A stretch of DNA of 64,000 nucleotides from CAZMPJ01 sp964568455 (GTDB lineage Bacteria > Margulisbacteria > WOR-1 > O2-12-FULL-45-9), in NCBI GenBank assembly GCA_964568455.1, contig CAZMPJ010000004.1, positions 1 through 64,000 on the forward strand, given 5' to 3'. Positions within the stretch are counted from its first letter, which is position 1, and each line of letters begins with the position of its first letter. Below are positions 40,506 to 48,778 of the stretch, in pieces. The position numbers and the translations under genes were made by a program. Under the pieces are notes generated by a model, which was not told the DNA's origin, did no database searches, and saw only the letters and a program-made list of their open reading frames with translations.

Positions 40506-41084
40506 TTATCTCACCGGCAGCTCTAACACTGGAGCAGAAAGAAAACAAAAAAAAGACTCATCCCACAAAAAATCTTTATTAGAAAGACTTAATGGATGAC
40601 GAGCAGTTATAAAAATAATCTGCTTTTTTTGCGCTAAGAAAGCTTGGACTTTTTTCCAAAATTTGAGACGAAATCCAATCTCCTGCTGACTAAGCTCTTG
40701 CCAAAGCAGTAAATAATGGACCTCGTCAAATATATAAATGGGGGCATTGCGGAAAAAGTCGCCAAAATGGCGGATGTATTTGTCTGAAAAAATATTCATG
40801 CTAAGATTTGCGCCCATAGCAACATGGCTTAAATTGGTATAAGAAGGTTCTATCCCCCGTCGTCTAAAGTAGGGCACAAGACGTGTGTGGACCATGCTGG
40901 TTTTGCCAATTTGGCAATTGTCCTCAAAAGAGCTTTGGCTGCTGCCAGAAATCACAATAACCTGGTGTTGACCGAGCAATTCAATTGCTTTTTGTGCCCC
41001 GGTTTCAAAAGTTACTGGTACAGAGCGAGAATACATCCTAACAAGCGCTGGGCACAATCTGGTGGTTACTGGTGGTATTGCCAT
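40506..41084 (-). CDS. P-loop-like regulon protein of unknown role
   Basis: A 192-residue protein with a basic presequence-like start (IPPVTTRLCPALVRMYSRSVPV). The segment VIVISGSSQSS...DNCQIGKTSM near residues 44-64 reads as a modified Walker A in which the first Gly of GxxxxGKT is Asp, and APIYIFDEVHYLLLWQEL looks like Walker B followed by a sensor IIFITARHPL. It may be a small AAA-like or GTPase-like ATPase. It is leaderless and divergent from the nucleotidyltransferase gene, with facing promoters. Confidence 0.65.
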   Translation of the reverse strand: MAIPPVTTRLCPALVRMYSRSVPVTFETGAQKAIELLGQHQVIVISGSSQSSFEDNCQIGKTSMVHTRLVPYFRRRGIEPSYTNLSHVAMGANLSMNIFSDKYIRHFGDFFRNAPIYIFDEVHYLLLWQELSQQEIGFRLKFWKKVQAFLAQKKQIIFITARHPLSLSNKDFLWDESFFCFLSAPVLELPVR

Positions 41085-41090
41085 GTAATT

Positions 41091-41118
41091 CTTTCGGCAA
41101 TTAACTTGGGAAATTTCA
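41091..41118 (-). promoter_or_regulatory. sigma-28-like promoter of the 41084 gene (variant -10)
   Basis: Leftward TGAAATTT (41118-41111), 14 bases, CGAAAG (41096-41091), ATG 12 bases from the C. The -35 words of this and the divergent promoter lie nine bases apart. Confidence 0.6.
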
Positions 41119-41127
41119 GTGCATTAG

Positions 41128-41155
41128 TGAAATTTGGGAAAAAATAGATCGAAGA
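41128..41155 (+). promoter_or_regulatory. sigma-28-like promoter of the 41162 gene (variant -10)
   Basis: TGAAATTT (41128-41135), 14 bases, CGAAGA (41150-41155), ATG 12 bases from the C, no leader. Confidence 0.68.
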
Positions 41156-41161
41156 TAATAT

Positions 41162-41974
41162 ATGCAATTACACGGTTTTAGCCCTGTTCCATTTGAGAGG
41201 CTTCTGGCTGGGATTCGCCGGCAAGCGGCGCCGCTTTATAGCGCGCGTAAAAAAGTTGAACCGCAATTTAAAGCTAAACTAGGGCAATTGGCGGGTCAAA
41301 AGTTTATTGTAGAAACTTCAACCCAAATTGTGATTAATACCCTTAAAGAATGTGTGCCTTTTCTTCAAGACCTTTTGGGTGATGCGTTTTTAGGGTTAGC
41401 GTTAGGAGGTAGCTTGCTTAGAGGGCTTGGAACCATCGACTCTTCGGATGTAGACTTTTTTATTTACACGCAGGGTGGATTGGCGAAACAAAAAGAATGT
41501 GTTGATTTTGTTAGGGGTAAATTGAGAGAAAAGGAACTTAAGCCTTGTCCTTATTCCGATCATTTTTATGATTTTCAGGAAATAAATATTTTTCCTCCAG
41601 TAATGATTGTTGCTGCTTTTTGTGATTTTTTTCTTAATGAAAAGGTTGATATAGAAAACCTGAAACAAGTAGCTCTTGGCCTTTTAGAGAGAGGCAAACA
41701 AATGTCTTGGTGGCACAGACTAAGCCCGTCTGATAGAGAAAAGGTTTTCTCAGATATATACTATACTATGATGGCGGCTGATGTGGTTTATGTGGCTTCA
41801 AAATATTACCATAATTTTGTGCTTAAGCGACCTGATCTTAGTCAAGATGAGTTAGCTTATGCTAAGCACCCATTATTTCTTGAGTGGATGAAAAAATTTG
41901 CCAGGCCTTTTGTTGAGCAAAGAAGACAGGCTTTCCCTTTTCCGCCAGGGCTTAAAGCAGCTCTGATTTCTTAA
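41162..41974 (+). CDS. nucleotidyltransferase-fold protein
   Basis: A 270-residue protein with a basic N-terminus (PFERLLAGIRRQAAPLYSARKK) and a minimal nucleotidyltransferase motif near residue 80-100: LGGSLLRGLG followed by SSDVDFFIY, that is GS...DxD, which binds the metal-nucleotide. A third acidic residue may lie in the YDFQEINIF segment. Helices follow. The substrate is unknown; relatives adenylylate proteins, tRNAs or antibiotics. It is divergent from a P-loop protein in the same regulon and its 3' end overlaps pyrE by 23 bases. Confidence 0.72.
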   Translation: MQLHGFSPVPFERLLAGIRRQAAPLYSARKKVEPQFKAKLGQLAGQKFIVETSTQIVINTLKECVPFLQDLLGDAFLGLALGGSLLRGLGTIDSSDVDFFIYTQGGLAKQKECVDFVRGKLREKELKPCPYSDHFYDFQEINIFPPVMIVAAFCDFFLNEKVDIENLKQVALGLLERGKQMSWWHRLSPSDREKVFSDIYYTMMAADVVYVASKYYHNFVLKRPDLSQDELAYAKHPLFLEWMKKFARPFVEQRRQAFPFPPGLKAALIS

Positions 41975-42464
41975 AAATCGGGTCAGAGTCGTAGTTTTTT
42001 AAGGTTTCTTTGGCGCCTTCTTCACGGTCAACCACAGAAATTACTTTCACCACTTTAGCTCCAGCAGCTTCAACCGCTTCAATTGCTTGCAAAGCAGAGG
42101 CGCCAGTGGTTGCCACGTCTTCAACCACAACAACATTCCAGCCGGATTTAATATGTCCTTCAATTTTCTGCTTGGTACCGTGTTCTTTGGTTTTTTTCCT
42201 TACAATAAATCCAGGAATATCACTTATAGATACAACTGATGAAGTAATTGGGTCAGCACCTAAAGTTAATCCGCCGATAGCGTCAACTTTTAAGTTTTTA
42301 ATTTTATCCATAATAATCTTGGCAATTAATCTTGAGCCTTCTGGGTGAAGTGTGATCTTGCGGCAGTCAATGTAGAAATTGCTTTTCTTGCCAGAGGAGA
42401 GGGTAAATTCACCAGTCTTAAACGCACCGGTTTCAAATAAGAGTTTTTTGAGCCTGTCTTTCAT
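41952..42464 (-). CDS. pyrE: orotate phosphoribosyltransferase
   Basis: PyrE makes OMP from orotate and PRPP in pyrimidine synthesis. The 170-residue protein has FTLSSGKKSNFYIDCRKI, IGGLTLGADPIT and the PRPP loop VVVVEDVATTGASALQAIEAVEAAGA, all family hallmarks. It is a single housekeeping gene between two regulon units and lacks the regulon promoter. Confidence 0.94.
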   Translation of the reverse strand: MKDRLKKLLFETGAFKTGEFTLSSGKKSNFYIDCRKITLHPEGSRLIAKIIMDKIKNLKVDAIGGLTLGADPITSSVVSISDIPGFIVRKKTKEHGTKQKIEGHIKSGWNVVVVEDVATTGASALQAIEAVEAAGAKVVKVISVVDREEGAKETLKNYDSDPIFKKSELL

Positions 42465-42506
42465 TAAAGAAGATTATATCATTTCAAAAGATTTATAGCA
42501 AAATAG

Positions 42507-42534
42507 TGAAATTTTGCTTTTGTTTTAACGATAT
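42507..42534 (+). promoter_or_regulatory. sigma-28-like promoter of the 42579 gene
   Basis: TGAAATTT (42507-42514), 14 bases, CGATAT (42529-42534), then a leader with AGAGGAGG before the ATG. Confidence 0.75.
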
Positions 42535-42578
42535 ATGCTATAGAAATAAACAGGCATTTGCTAAGAGGAGGATTTTAA

Positions 42579-43064
42579 ATGAACGTTCAACCGATTTTTA
42601 CTATAAGGATAGCCCCCCTTGTGAGACAGCTAAGAGTTCGGAGCAGAAGTCAGCAAGAAGCCCCTTTAATACCCCAGAGGGCGGTTGCGCTAAGTTTTTT
42701 ACACACAATATTACCAACGGCTATTCCTAGACCAGAGGTAAAAATTCAAACAAGGCGACCTGATAATCTGGAACAACAAAGTAGGGGCGCTGTTAAACGA
42801 ATGTATCCGCCAGTTGCAGGATACGAGTGTTCTTTTGCTGAAGCATTGGAAAGTGCAGGCTTAACTTATTATTTAGATTCCGCAAGAGAAATGAGTTGTT
42901 GCTTTTCTGTTTGTTCTGAGCTGTTAACCAAGGCGAGCTTTTTATCTCAAAACGATAACCTTGATCCGTCACAAGTGTTTAACCAACATGTTGTTCCTGA
43001 CGCTGAGCAGCGAGAGTTGTTGGTAACATATTTCGGTGCCCAAAGAACAGGAGTTAGCGGGTAA
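42579..43064 (+). CDS. unknown regulon protein with a long basic N-terminal region
   Basis: A 161-residue protein. Up to about residue 47 there are at least seven Arg and a single Glu (IAPLVRQLRVRSRSQQEAP), and basic sequence continues to about 80; the C-terminal half is neutral to acidic (YECSFAEALESAGLTYYLDS, CCFSVCSELLTKASFLSQ). No family is recognised. AAGAGGAGG lies about eight bases before the ATG. It converges with the SH3-like gene, overlapping 11 bases. Confidence 0.65.
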   Translation: MNVQPIFTIRIAPLVRQLRVRSRSQQEAPLIPQRAVALSFLHTILPTAIPRPEVKIQTRRPDNLEQQSRGAVKRMYPPVAGYECSFAEALESAGLTYYLDSAREMSCCFSVCSELLTKASFLSQNDNLDPSQVFNQHVVPDAEQRELLVTYFGAQRTGVSG

Positions 43065-43371
43065 GCAAAGCAATCTTAGAGGGCTGCTTTTCGCGATCAG
43101 TTATAATCTGATTAATTGGAATTTTAGTCCAGCCTACATAAGTATATTGCAAGGGGCCAATTCCGTAAGAAATGCTAACTTTATGCCAGTTGCCATCCAA
43201 CGAAACATCCAGCAAGGTTACATCAATGGGAATGTCGTAGACCACATCCGCGTCTTCATATGGGGCAGAATATAGCGTTTTAATGGGGAAATTAAGGGGC
43301 TCTTCTTGAGCAATTACCTGGATTGACAAGCACGATACGAATATTAAGGCTATGGCAATCATATATTTCAT
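43054..43371 (-). CDS. small secreted SH3-like protein
   Basis: A 105-residue protein with a signal peptide (KYMIAIALIFVSCLSIQVIAQ, cleavage probably after IAQ or VIA) and a bacterial SH3-like stretch: TLYSAPYEDADVVYDIPIDVTLLDVSLDGNWHKV and YVGWTKIPINQI. Such domains often bind cell-wall peptides. A weak regulon-like promoter lies upstream. A second SH3-type secreted protein lies at 61063. Confidence 0.72.
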   Translation of the reverse strand: MKYMIAIALIFVSCLSIQVIAQEEPLNFPIKTLYSAPYEDADVVYDIPIDVTLLDVSLDGNWHKVSISYGIGPLQYTYVGWTKIPINQIITDREKQPSKIALLTR

Positions 43372-43392
43372 CGCTCTGGCCCTCTACTATAT

Positions 43393-43420
43393 ATATCGTG
43401 TTTTAGACGGGAAAACTTGT
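43393..43420 (-). promoter_or_regulatory. possible sigma-28-like promoter of the SH3 gene
   Basis: Leftward ACAAGTTT (43420-43413), 14 bases, CGATAT (43398-43393). The -35 resembles the one at 4796-4803 more than TGAAATTT. The ATG is 27 bases from the C. Confidence 0.35.
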
Positions 43421-43460
43421 ATTAGGAGGATGATTTTATAATTGACAAAATATAACTGTG

Positions 43461-43642
43461 AGAGCATCAGAGTATCAGAAGATCAGAACTTGAATATCAG
43501 AGGATCAGATTATCAGAAATCAAGTACCCTAAACAATGAAAAGTTATGGGTTTGACAAAAAACTAGTTTAAACGGTCGGATAATCTGATTTTCTAATGCT
43601 CTGATAATCCAGCTCTGATACTCTGGTCTTCTGATAATCTTA
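43461..43642. repeat. ATCAG/CTGAT mini-repeat array in inverted arms (copy B)
   Basis: Left arm 43461-43522 holds about six ATCAG words spaced 8-14 bases; right arm 43575-43642 holds the complementary CTGAT words. Between them is a short spacer. The array occupies most of the 313-base gap between the SH3 gene and the AsmA-like gene and can fold into a long hairpin. It shares words with copies A and C. Confidence 0.72.
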
Positions 43643-43684
43643 CCCAATTAACCAGAAAGTAATGTATTATAAAAAAACCACCAA

Positions 43685-45544
43685 CTAAAAGTTAATCAAA
43701 TTTTTCAACTGCTTCTTGGCTTCTTCTTCCAACTGTTTCTTAGCTTCATCTTCAGCTTTTTTGGCTTCTTCCTGGATTTTATCTTCAGCCTGTTTTTGGA
43801 TTTCTACCTTCTTAGCTTCAATTTTTAATTTAACTTTTTCAATAGCTTTTTCAATTGGCTTGTTTAATATTGGCACAGGAATTGGTTTTTTAAGTGAGCC
43901 GGTTAACTCAAAATCAAGTTCCACCCAGCCAGTTTTATCTCTAAAAATATTAAATTCCCTAGAAAGACCCTGGGTTACTTTAGGAGAAGCTTTTAAATTT
44001 AAACGATTACCTTTTACCCAAATTAACTTTGCCAAATCAACCCCGCCGTTAAATTTAACCTTAAGATCTCCAGATGAAAGTTTTAAATCTTTAACACTTA
44101 CAACCCGTTTTTTAAAGGTAAACTTAGCACTTAAGTCGGAAAATTTAATATTATCTTGCAAAGTGTTTGATTTGATAGCTTTACCCAGTGAACTTAAAAG
44201 TTTTGATTTTTTAATTTCACCATCAGCCAATTTAAACGAGCCGCCGCCCACAGCATTAGCCATAATATCTTGGGTTTCTACGCCTTTGCCGGTAAGAGAA
44301 AGCTCTGCATCCAGTTTCCCATAAACCTTGTCTTTTAGATCTTTATAATCATCCAGATTAGTTAAGAAAGCCTCCACCGCATCATTAATAAAGGGAGTGC
44401 TGTTGAATCCGTCAATTTTTAATTTGCTAACATTATAAGAAAGGCCAGAAGTGGCAAGGTTAACAGTAGCTTTGCCTGATATTTCCCCGTCATATAATTT
44501 TATCTTATCAATGTTTAGCGCCAGACGTTTACTTTTAAGCACGGTATTGAATTTTATTTGATTAACTTTAAAGTCTAAGAGTTTTAAATTTTCAATATCA
44601 ATCTTAGCTTTTATATGATAATTGTTTTTAATGCTTTTGGTGGTTTTATTGATTTTTTTAGTTAGTTCCCCACGCTTGGCTTTTTTCTTGGGTTTTTCAG
44701 AAGCAAAAATAGCTAGTAATGGGTCGACGGTTAGCTTTTTAGAGTTAATTGAAAAATCAACATAAGGTCCGGTTTTCCACTTTGTCACATAAGCAGAGAT
44801 ATGGGCTTTTTCGCCAGCTAAATTAAGAGCTACGCTTGGGATTTTAACTTTTTCTTCTTTTAAATTAAGTTCTGCTTTGCCGGCTAAAGAAATTGGGATA
44901 TTTTTTCCTTTGTAGGTAGCCGTGGCCGAAGTTTTAAAATTAATCGGCTTAAGCATAGAAAGAGTAATGCCAGAAATTGATAATTTAAAATCTTTAATCT
45001 CATTGATTAAGCCTGTGTTGTAATCAGCGTAAGTGATTCTACCTTTTTTAATTGAAAATGAGTCGACAATCATGCTGAACCCGGCAGTTTTCTGATTCTC
45101 TGATCCTCTGATCTTCCCGCTCTGATTCTCTGATTTTCCGATCTTCTTCTTGCCCGTCATATCACTAAAATTAAAGGTCCCACCCGCAGATTTCTCAATA
45201 AGGATCTCCGGCTTAACCAAAGAAATCTCCTTAACCAGGATTTGCCTTTTAAAGATCGGCCAAAAAGCATAACGCAGGACAATGGCGTCGGCGGAAACAA
45301 AAGGCTTTTTAGCATAGCCTTGGCGATTAGAAATAGTTAAGCCTTCAAGTTTTATGCCCTCAAAAATATTAAAGGCAACTTTTTCAATTTTTACTTCCCG
45401 ATTTATGGTTCCAGATATTTTTTCAGTAGCAAGATCTTTAATTTTTTCTAAAGGTAGGAAAAAGGGTAGGGCGACAGCGGCGATAATTAGCAAGCCAAGC
45501 AAAGAACCAATAATAATAGCAGACCATTTTAAGAGTTTTTTCAT
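43685..45544 (-). CDS. AsmA-family protein
   Basis: AsmA-like proteins are inner-membrane-anchored bridge proteins of diderm bacteria linked to phospholipid transport and outer-membrane assembly. The 619-residue protein has an N-terminal membrane helix (LLKWSAIIIGSLLGLLIIAAV), the AsmA start INREVKIEKVAFNIFEGIKLEGLTI and FVSADAIVLRYAFWPIFKRQILVKEISLVKPEI, long beta repeats, and a C-terminal charged helix (KKVEIQKQAEDKIQEEAKK). Residues around 133-152 (ENQSGKIRGSENQ) are encoded by an ATCAG-type repeat. AGGAGG lies upstream. Confidence 0.88.
   Translation of the reverse strand: MKKLLKWSAIIIGSLLGLLIIAAVALPFFLPLEKIKDLATEKISGTINREVKIEKVAFNIFEGIKLEGLTISNRQGYAKKPFVSADAIVLRYAFWPIFKRQILVKEISLVKPEILIEKSAGGTFNFSDMTGKKKIGKSENQSGKIRGSENQKTAGFSMIVDSFSIKKGRITYADYNTGLINEIKDFKLSISGITLSMLKPINFKTSATATYKGKNIPISLAGKAELNLKEEKVKIPSVALNLAGEKAHISAYVTKWKTGPYVDFSINSKKLTVDPLLAIFASEKPKKKAKRGELTKKINKTTKSIKNNYHIKAKIDIENLKLLDFKVNQIKFNTVLKSKRLALNIDKIKLYDGEISGKATVNLATSGLSYNVSKLKIDGFNSTPFINDAVEAFLTNLDDYKDLKDKVYGKLDAELSLTGKGVETQDIMANAVGGGSFKLADGEIKKSKLLSSLGKAIKSNTLQDNIKFSDLSAKFTFKKRVVSVKDLKLSSGDLKVKFNGGVDLAKLIWVKGNRLNLKASPKVTQGLSREFNIFRDKTGWVELDFELTGSLKKPIPVPILNKPIEKAIEKVKLKIEAKKVEIQKQAEDKIQEEAKKAEDEAKKQLEEEAKKQLKNLINF
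45089..45148. repeat. ATCAG/CTGAT mini-repeats inside the AsmA gene (copy C)
   Basis: Six CTGAT-type words at 6-11 base spacing lie in frame in the AsmA-like gene and encode the Glu-Asn-Gln/Ser/Gly-rich insert between the first two domains. The word matches the intergenic arrays at 12487 and 43461, only one arm being present. Confidence 0.7.
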
Positions 45545-45568
45545 GGGGTCCTCCTTTTTATTAAGAAG

Positions 45569-46690
45569 TTATCTGGCAAGTTTAACAATTGTGCCGTTGG
45601 CTCCGCCAACAAAGACTAGCTCAACATTATAAACAGACAAGCTCTGAACGGTTTCAGTGGTGCCAATTGATTGGCCATTCCAGGTAGTTCCACCATTGCT
45701 AGTAAAAAAGAGCAATTGTGGGGGTGTATCTGCTATTACAAAACCTTCGTTAGTGCTGTGGAATTCTACATCAGTTGCTTCAAGTAGTTGATAAGCGCCG
45801 GCATTGGCTGTAACTTGAGTCCAAGTATCTCCTCCGTCAGTGGTTTTGTAAAGACCATCATTTCCACAAGCCACCCAACCAGTGTTTGGATCTACAAAAG
45901 AAAGGTTGGAGCAATTAACGTCAACGCCAATTGTTGCAGCAGAGCTCCAGTCGGTACCTCCGTTAATGGTTTTTAGTATTGCGCCATCATTACTACATGC
46001 CCAGCCGTTATTTGCGTCAACAAAGAAAATATCCATCAGGTTGGCAGAAGATTCGCTGGTTTGTTCTATCCAGTCGGTGCCACCATTGGTTGTTTTTTCA
46101 ATTGCACCACCTGTACCCACTATCCACCCAATATTATCATCAAGGAAAAATACTGCATTGTATTCGGTGATCTCTGTGGTTTGTTGGGCGTAACTTACTC
46201 CTCCATCATCGCTGTAATAAACACCAGAATGTTCAATAACAAGCCAGCCAGTAGCATCATTAGCGTAAAATACATTAAAATAATTGTTATCGACCACAGG
46301 AGAAGAGCTGGTCCAAGTATCCCCGCCATCTGAGCTCTTTATTATTTTCCCTACTGCACTAGCCCAGCCACTATTATTATCATAAAAAAACACTTTCCAT
46401 ATATCTTGAGTTATTCCAGTGTTTAATATTGTGGAAGTGTAAACAGGCGGTTGGGTAGTTGTGGTGGTGCTGGTGGTAGTTGTGGTGGTGGTGCCGGTAG
46501 TTGTGGTAGTGCTGGTAGTAGTTGTGGTGCTTGTACCGAGCGTAGTTGAGGTAGTAGTAGTTGTTGTTGCAACAGTAGTAGTCGTTGCTGTGTTAACTGC
46601 ACTGCCGCAACCAGTAAAAAGGCTAAAGCTTATAATTAAACCTGCCAGGACTATGAGAGCTATTAGTATGAATAAATTTCTTTTTGACAT
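45569..46690 (-). CDS. BNR/Ycf48-like lipoprotein with a Thr-rich stalk
   Basis: The 373-residue protein starts MSKRNLFILIALIVLAG with a lipobox LFTGC, so the Cys is lipidated. A Thr/Ser stalk of about 55 residues (mostly TTTTTSTTTT) follows, then seven repeats of the pattern GWA-x-G-x-I-x-K-T-x-D-G-G-x-T-W, the Ycf48/BNR beta-propeller form. This architecture fits a surface-displayed propeller. The stalk is low-complexity DNA prone to length change. It is read towards the AsmA-like gene. Confidence 0.82.
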   Translation of the reverse strand: MSKRNLFILIALIVLAGLIISFSLFTGCGSAVNTATTTTVATTTTTTSTTLGTSTTTTTSTTTTTGTTTTTTTSTTTTTQPPVYTSTILNTGITQDIWKVFFYDNNSGWASAVGKIIKSSDGGDTWTSSSPVVDNNYFNVFYANDATGWLVIEHSGVYYSDDGGVSYAQQTTEITEYNAVFFLDDNIGWIVGTGGAIEKTTNGGTDWIEQTSESSANLMDIFFVDANNGWACSNDGAILKTINGGTDWSSAATIGVDVNCSNLSFVDPNTGWVACGNDGLYKTTDGGDTWTQVTANAGAYQLLEATDVEFHSTNEGFVIADTPPQLLFFTSNGGTTWNGQSIGTTETVQSLSVYNVELVFVGGANGTIVKLAR

Positions 46691-46720
46691 GATCACTAGT
46701 CAAAATTATAACATAAAAAG

Positions 46721-46748
46721 TGAAATTTAGACCATGAACGAACGATAA
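46721..46748 (+). promoter_or_regulatory. sigma-28-like promoter of the 46755 gene
   Basis: TGAAATTT (46721-46728), 14 bases, CGATAA (46743-46748), ATG 12 bases from the C, no leader. Confidence 0.8.
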
Positions 46749-46754
46749 AAGAAT

Positions 46755-47591
46755 ATGAAAGTTTATTTACATCTTGCAGGCAAGAGCCCTATTGCAGGAA
46801 CGGCTGGCCGTATAATGCTTCAACAGCAAAGCCGTTTAAAAGTAAAGGCAGAAACACTGAAAAATTCGCCTTTGAGCCAGGCAGCCAGCCAGCGAGACCC
46901 TTCTGAATTTTTAACTGCTTTTTATGATTGGGCTCAAATAAGGTGGCAAGTGGTTGAAATTGGAGCTGGTTACACAACCAAGCTTCCTTATCATGCACAT
47001 ATTCATTCTTTTGTTTTTGAGCTTTACAGAAAATGTTTGAAGGATGCGCTAGAAGGATCCCAGCATGAGGGGCTGTTGGGAAATTTATCTCATCTTCCTC
47101 AGCAAGAAGGCCCTTTATCAGAAAATAGTTGCGACCTGGTGTATTGGCATTCGGAAATGTTAGGACACTTGGCTAATTTTGATGCTACTAGCCAAGCTAT
47201 TTCTCGCTTAGCTTCTAATCGAGAAACGCTAAAAGCAAAACTAGCGGAGTTTACTGTAGAGGAATGGAGACAAATTTGGTCTCAGCATGGTTTAAGCACG
47301 GGAAGATTAGGGCCAGAAGATTTATCTGAAAATGCTTTTGATGTGATCTTTGATGAGTTTGATGACCTCGATGCTCTTTTTGATCGGGTGCAAGGCACCG
47401 CTGCTGCCAGAAGCTTGCAAGGAATTTATCGCATTTTGCAGGGGGGATGTTTTTTTGTGGAGACTGATCCAAAAAGAGATGCTTTTGAACTTTTGCAAAG
47501 GTTTTCCTCTGAGGGAGCAGTTTTTTCTGAGGCCCATTTTGTGGTACCAGAAGATCAAGATTGTATTTGGGCCCTGGTTTTTAAAAAATAG
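46755..47591 (+). CDS. methyltransferase-like regulon protein
   Basis: A 278-residue protein with about 45 N-terminal residues that are basic and low in acid (LHLAGKSPIAGTAGRIMLQQQSRLK), then class I SAM-methyltransferase features: WQVVEIGAGYTTKLP (motif I), SENSCDLVYWHSEMLGHL (motif IV position) and LQGIYRILQGGCFFVETDPK (the RxLkpGG strand). The helical insert between 160 and 200 is not typical. The substrate is unknown. Confidence 0.7.
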   Translation: MKVYLHLAGKSPIAGTAGRIMLQQQSRLKVKAETLKNSPLSQAASQRDPSEFLTAFYDWAQIRWQVVEIGAGYTTKLPYHAHIHSFVFELYRKCLKDALEGSQHEGLLGNLSHLPQQEGPLSENSCDLVYWHSEMLGHLANFDATSQAISRLASNRETLKAKLAEFTVEEWRQIWSQHGLSTGRLGPEDLSENAFDVIFDEFDDLDALFDRVQGTAAARSLQGIYRILQGGCFFVETDPKRDAFELLQRFSSEGAVFSEAHFVVPEDQDCIWALVFKK

Positions 47592-47621
47592 ATATCTCTT
47601 TACGAGTCTTTCATAGGCTTG

Positions 47622-47627
47622 TATAAT
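47622..47627 (+). promoter_or_regulatory. -10 element for dxr
   Basis: TATAAT lies 14 bases before the dxr ATG with TTTACG 17 bases upstream as a partial -35. There is no ribosome site, so dxr is probably leaderless too. Confidence 0.5.
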
Positions 47628-47635
47628 AACTCCAT

Positions 47636-48778
47636 ATGAAAAAAGGATTAGCCGTACTTGGCTCCACTGGCTCCATTGGCAAACAAACACTTGAAGTAGC
47701 CTCCATTTTCCCTAGCTCATTTAATGTAGTGGCCTTTGCTGCCAAAGATGAAGTTGATCTTATTGTTGAACAAATAAAAAAGTTTAAACCCAAGCTGGTT
47801 TCGGTTTTAAATGATGACATAAAGCAAAAAGTTGAAGCTAAGTTAGCTGGAGCAAAAGTTCAAATCCTAACTGGGAGCGAAGGACTGTTAAAAGTTGCTA
47901 CTGTGGCAGAGGCTAAGATGGTGGTGGTAGCTGTTCCTGGCTCTCTTTGTTTAGTCCCAACACTTGAGGCGGTAAAGCTTAAAAAAGATATTGCCTTGGC
48001 CACCAAAGAAGTTTTAGTGGTAGCTGGTGAGATCTTTATGAATGAGGTTAAGGCTGCGGGAGTAAAAGTTTATCCGATTGATAGTGAACATAGTGCGATT
48101 GCCCAGTGCTTGGCTGGAGAAGATTTAAAAAATATTAAGAAAATTGTTATTACTGCTTCGGGTGGGCCGTTTTTAAAAACATCAGCTGATAAATTTCCTA
48201 AATTAACAGCCAAAGAAGCATTAAAACATCCTACTTGGAGCATGGGCCCTAAAATCACTATTGATTCAGCCAGTTTAATGAATAAAGGCTTTGAAGTAAT
48301 TGAAGCCCATTATTTGTTTGGCCTGGATTATTCAAAAATAGAAGTTATCATTCACCCGCAGAGCATTATTCATTCTTTTGTCGAATTTGTCGACGGATCT
48401 ATTAAAGCTCAATTGGGTGCGCCAGACATGCGAGTGCCTATCCAATATGCTTTACTTGAGCAAAAACGCAGCGCCAATATGTGGAATAAAATGGATTTTA
48501 AAAAATTATCACAATTAACTTTCTTGCCATCAGATAAAATTAAATTTCCCTGCCTGCAATATGCTTATGATGCTGGCAAAGCCGGCGGAACACTTCTGGC
48601 TGTTTTAAACGCGGCTAACGAAGAAGCGGTTAAGCAATTTTTACGAGGTAAAATAAATTTTGCTGAACTTCCTCAAAAGATAAAAGCGGTAATGGAGCAA
48701 CATCAAAATAAAATGAACCCAACGCTTGAAGATATTTTAGCTGCGGATAAGTGGGCTAGAGAAGCGATTCTTTCTTAG
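47636..48778 (+). CDS. dxr: 1-deoxy-D-xylulose-5-phosphate reductoisomerase
   Basis: Dxr converts DXP to MEP in the non-mevalonate isoprenoid pathway. The 380-residue protein has the NADPH site LAVLGSTGSIGKQTLEV, ALATKEVLVVAGE, the substrate/metal region YPIDSEHSAIAQCL, ITASGGPFLKT and the family segment HPTWSMGPKITIDSASLMNKGFEVIEAHYLF. It is full length. It converges with apgM (four-base overlap). Confidence 0.97.
   Translation: MKKGLAVLGSTGSIGKQTLEVASIFPSSFNVVAFAAKDEVDLIVEQIKKFKPKLVSVLNDDIKQKVEAKLAGAKVQILTGSEGLLKVATVAEAKMVVVAVPGSLCLVPTLEAVKLKKDIALATKEVLVVAGEIFMNEVKAAGVKVYPIDSEHSAIAQCLAGEDLKNIKKIVITASGGPFLKTSADKFPKLTAKEALKHPTWSMGPKITIDSASLMNKGFEVIEAHYLFGLDYSKIEVIIHPQSIIHSFVEFVDGSIKAQLGAPDMRVPIQYALLEQKRSANMWNKMDFKKLSQLTFLPSDKIKFPCLQYAYDAGKAGGTLLAVLNAANEEAVKQFLRGKINFAELPQKIKAVMEQHQNKMNPTLEDILAADKWAREAILS

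Noticed and set aside
40490..40517. TGAAATTT on the plus strand after the 41084 gene
   Set aside because: No CGATA-like element follows at 14 bases and no gene starts downstream; it is a chance word.
39819..43371. Integrated mobile island next to tRNA-Thr
   Set aside because: No integrase, no direct repeat of the tRNA end, and pyrE sits within the stretch.
43461..43642. CRISPR-like array
   Set aside because: Units are only 8-14 bases, the arms are inverted relative to each other, there are no unique spacers and no cas genes.
46461..46730. Val-rich plus-strand frame
   Set aside because: It is the antisense of the Thr-codon stalk of the lipoprotein gene.
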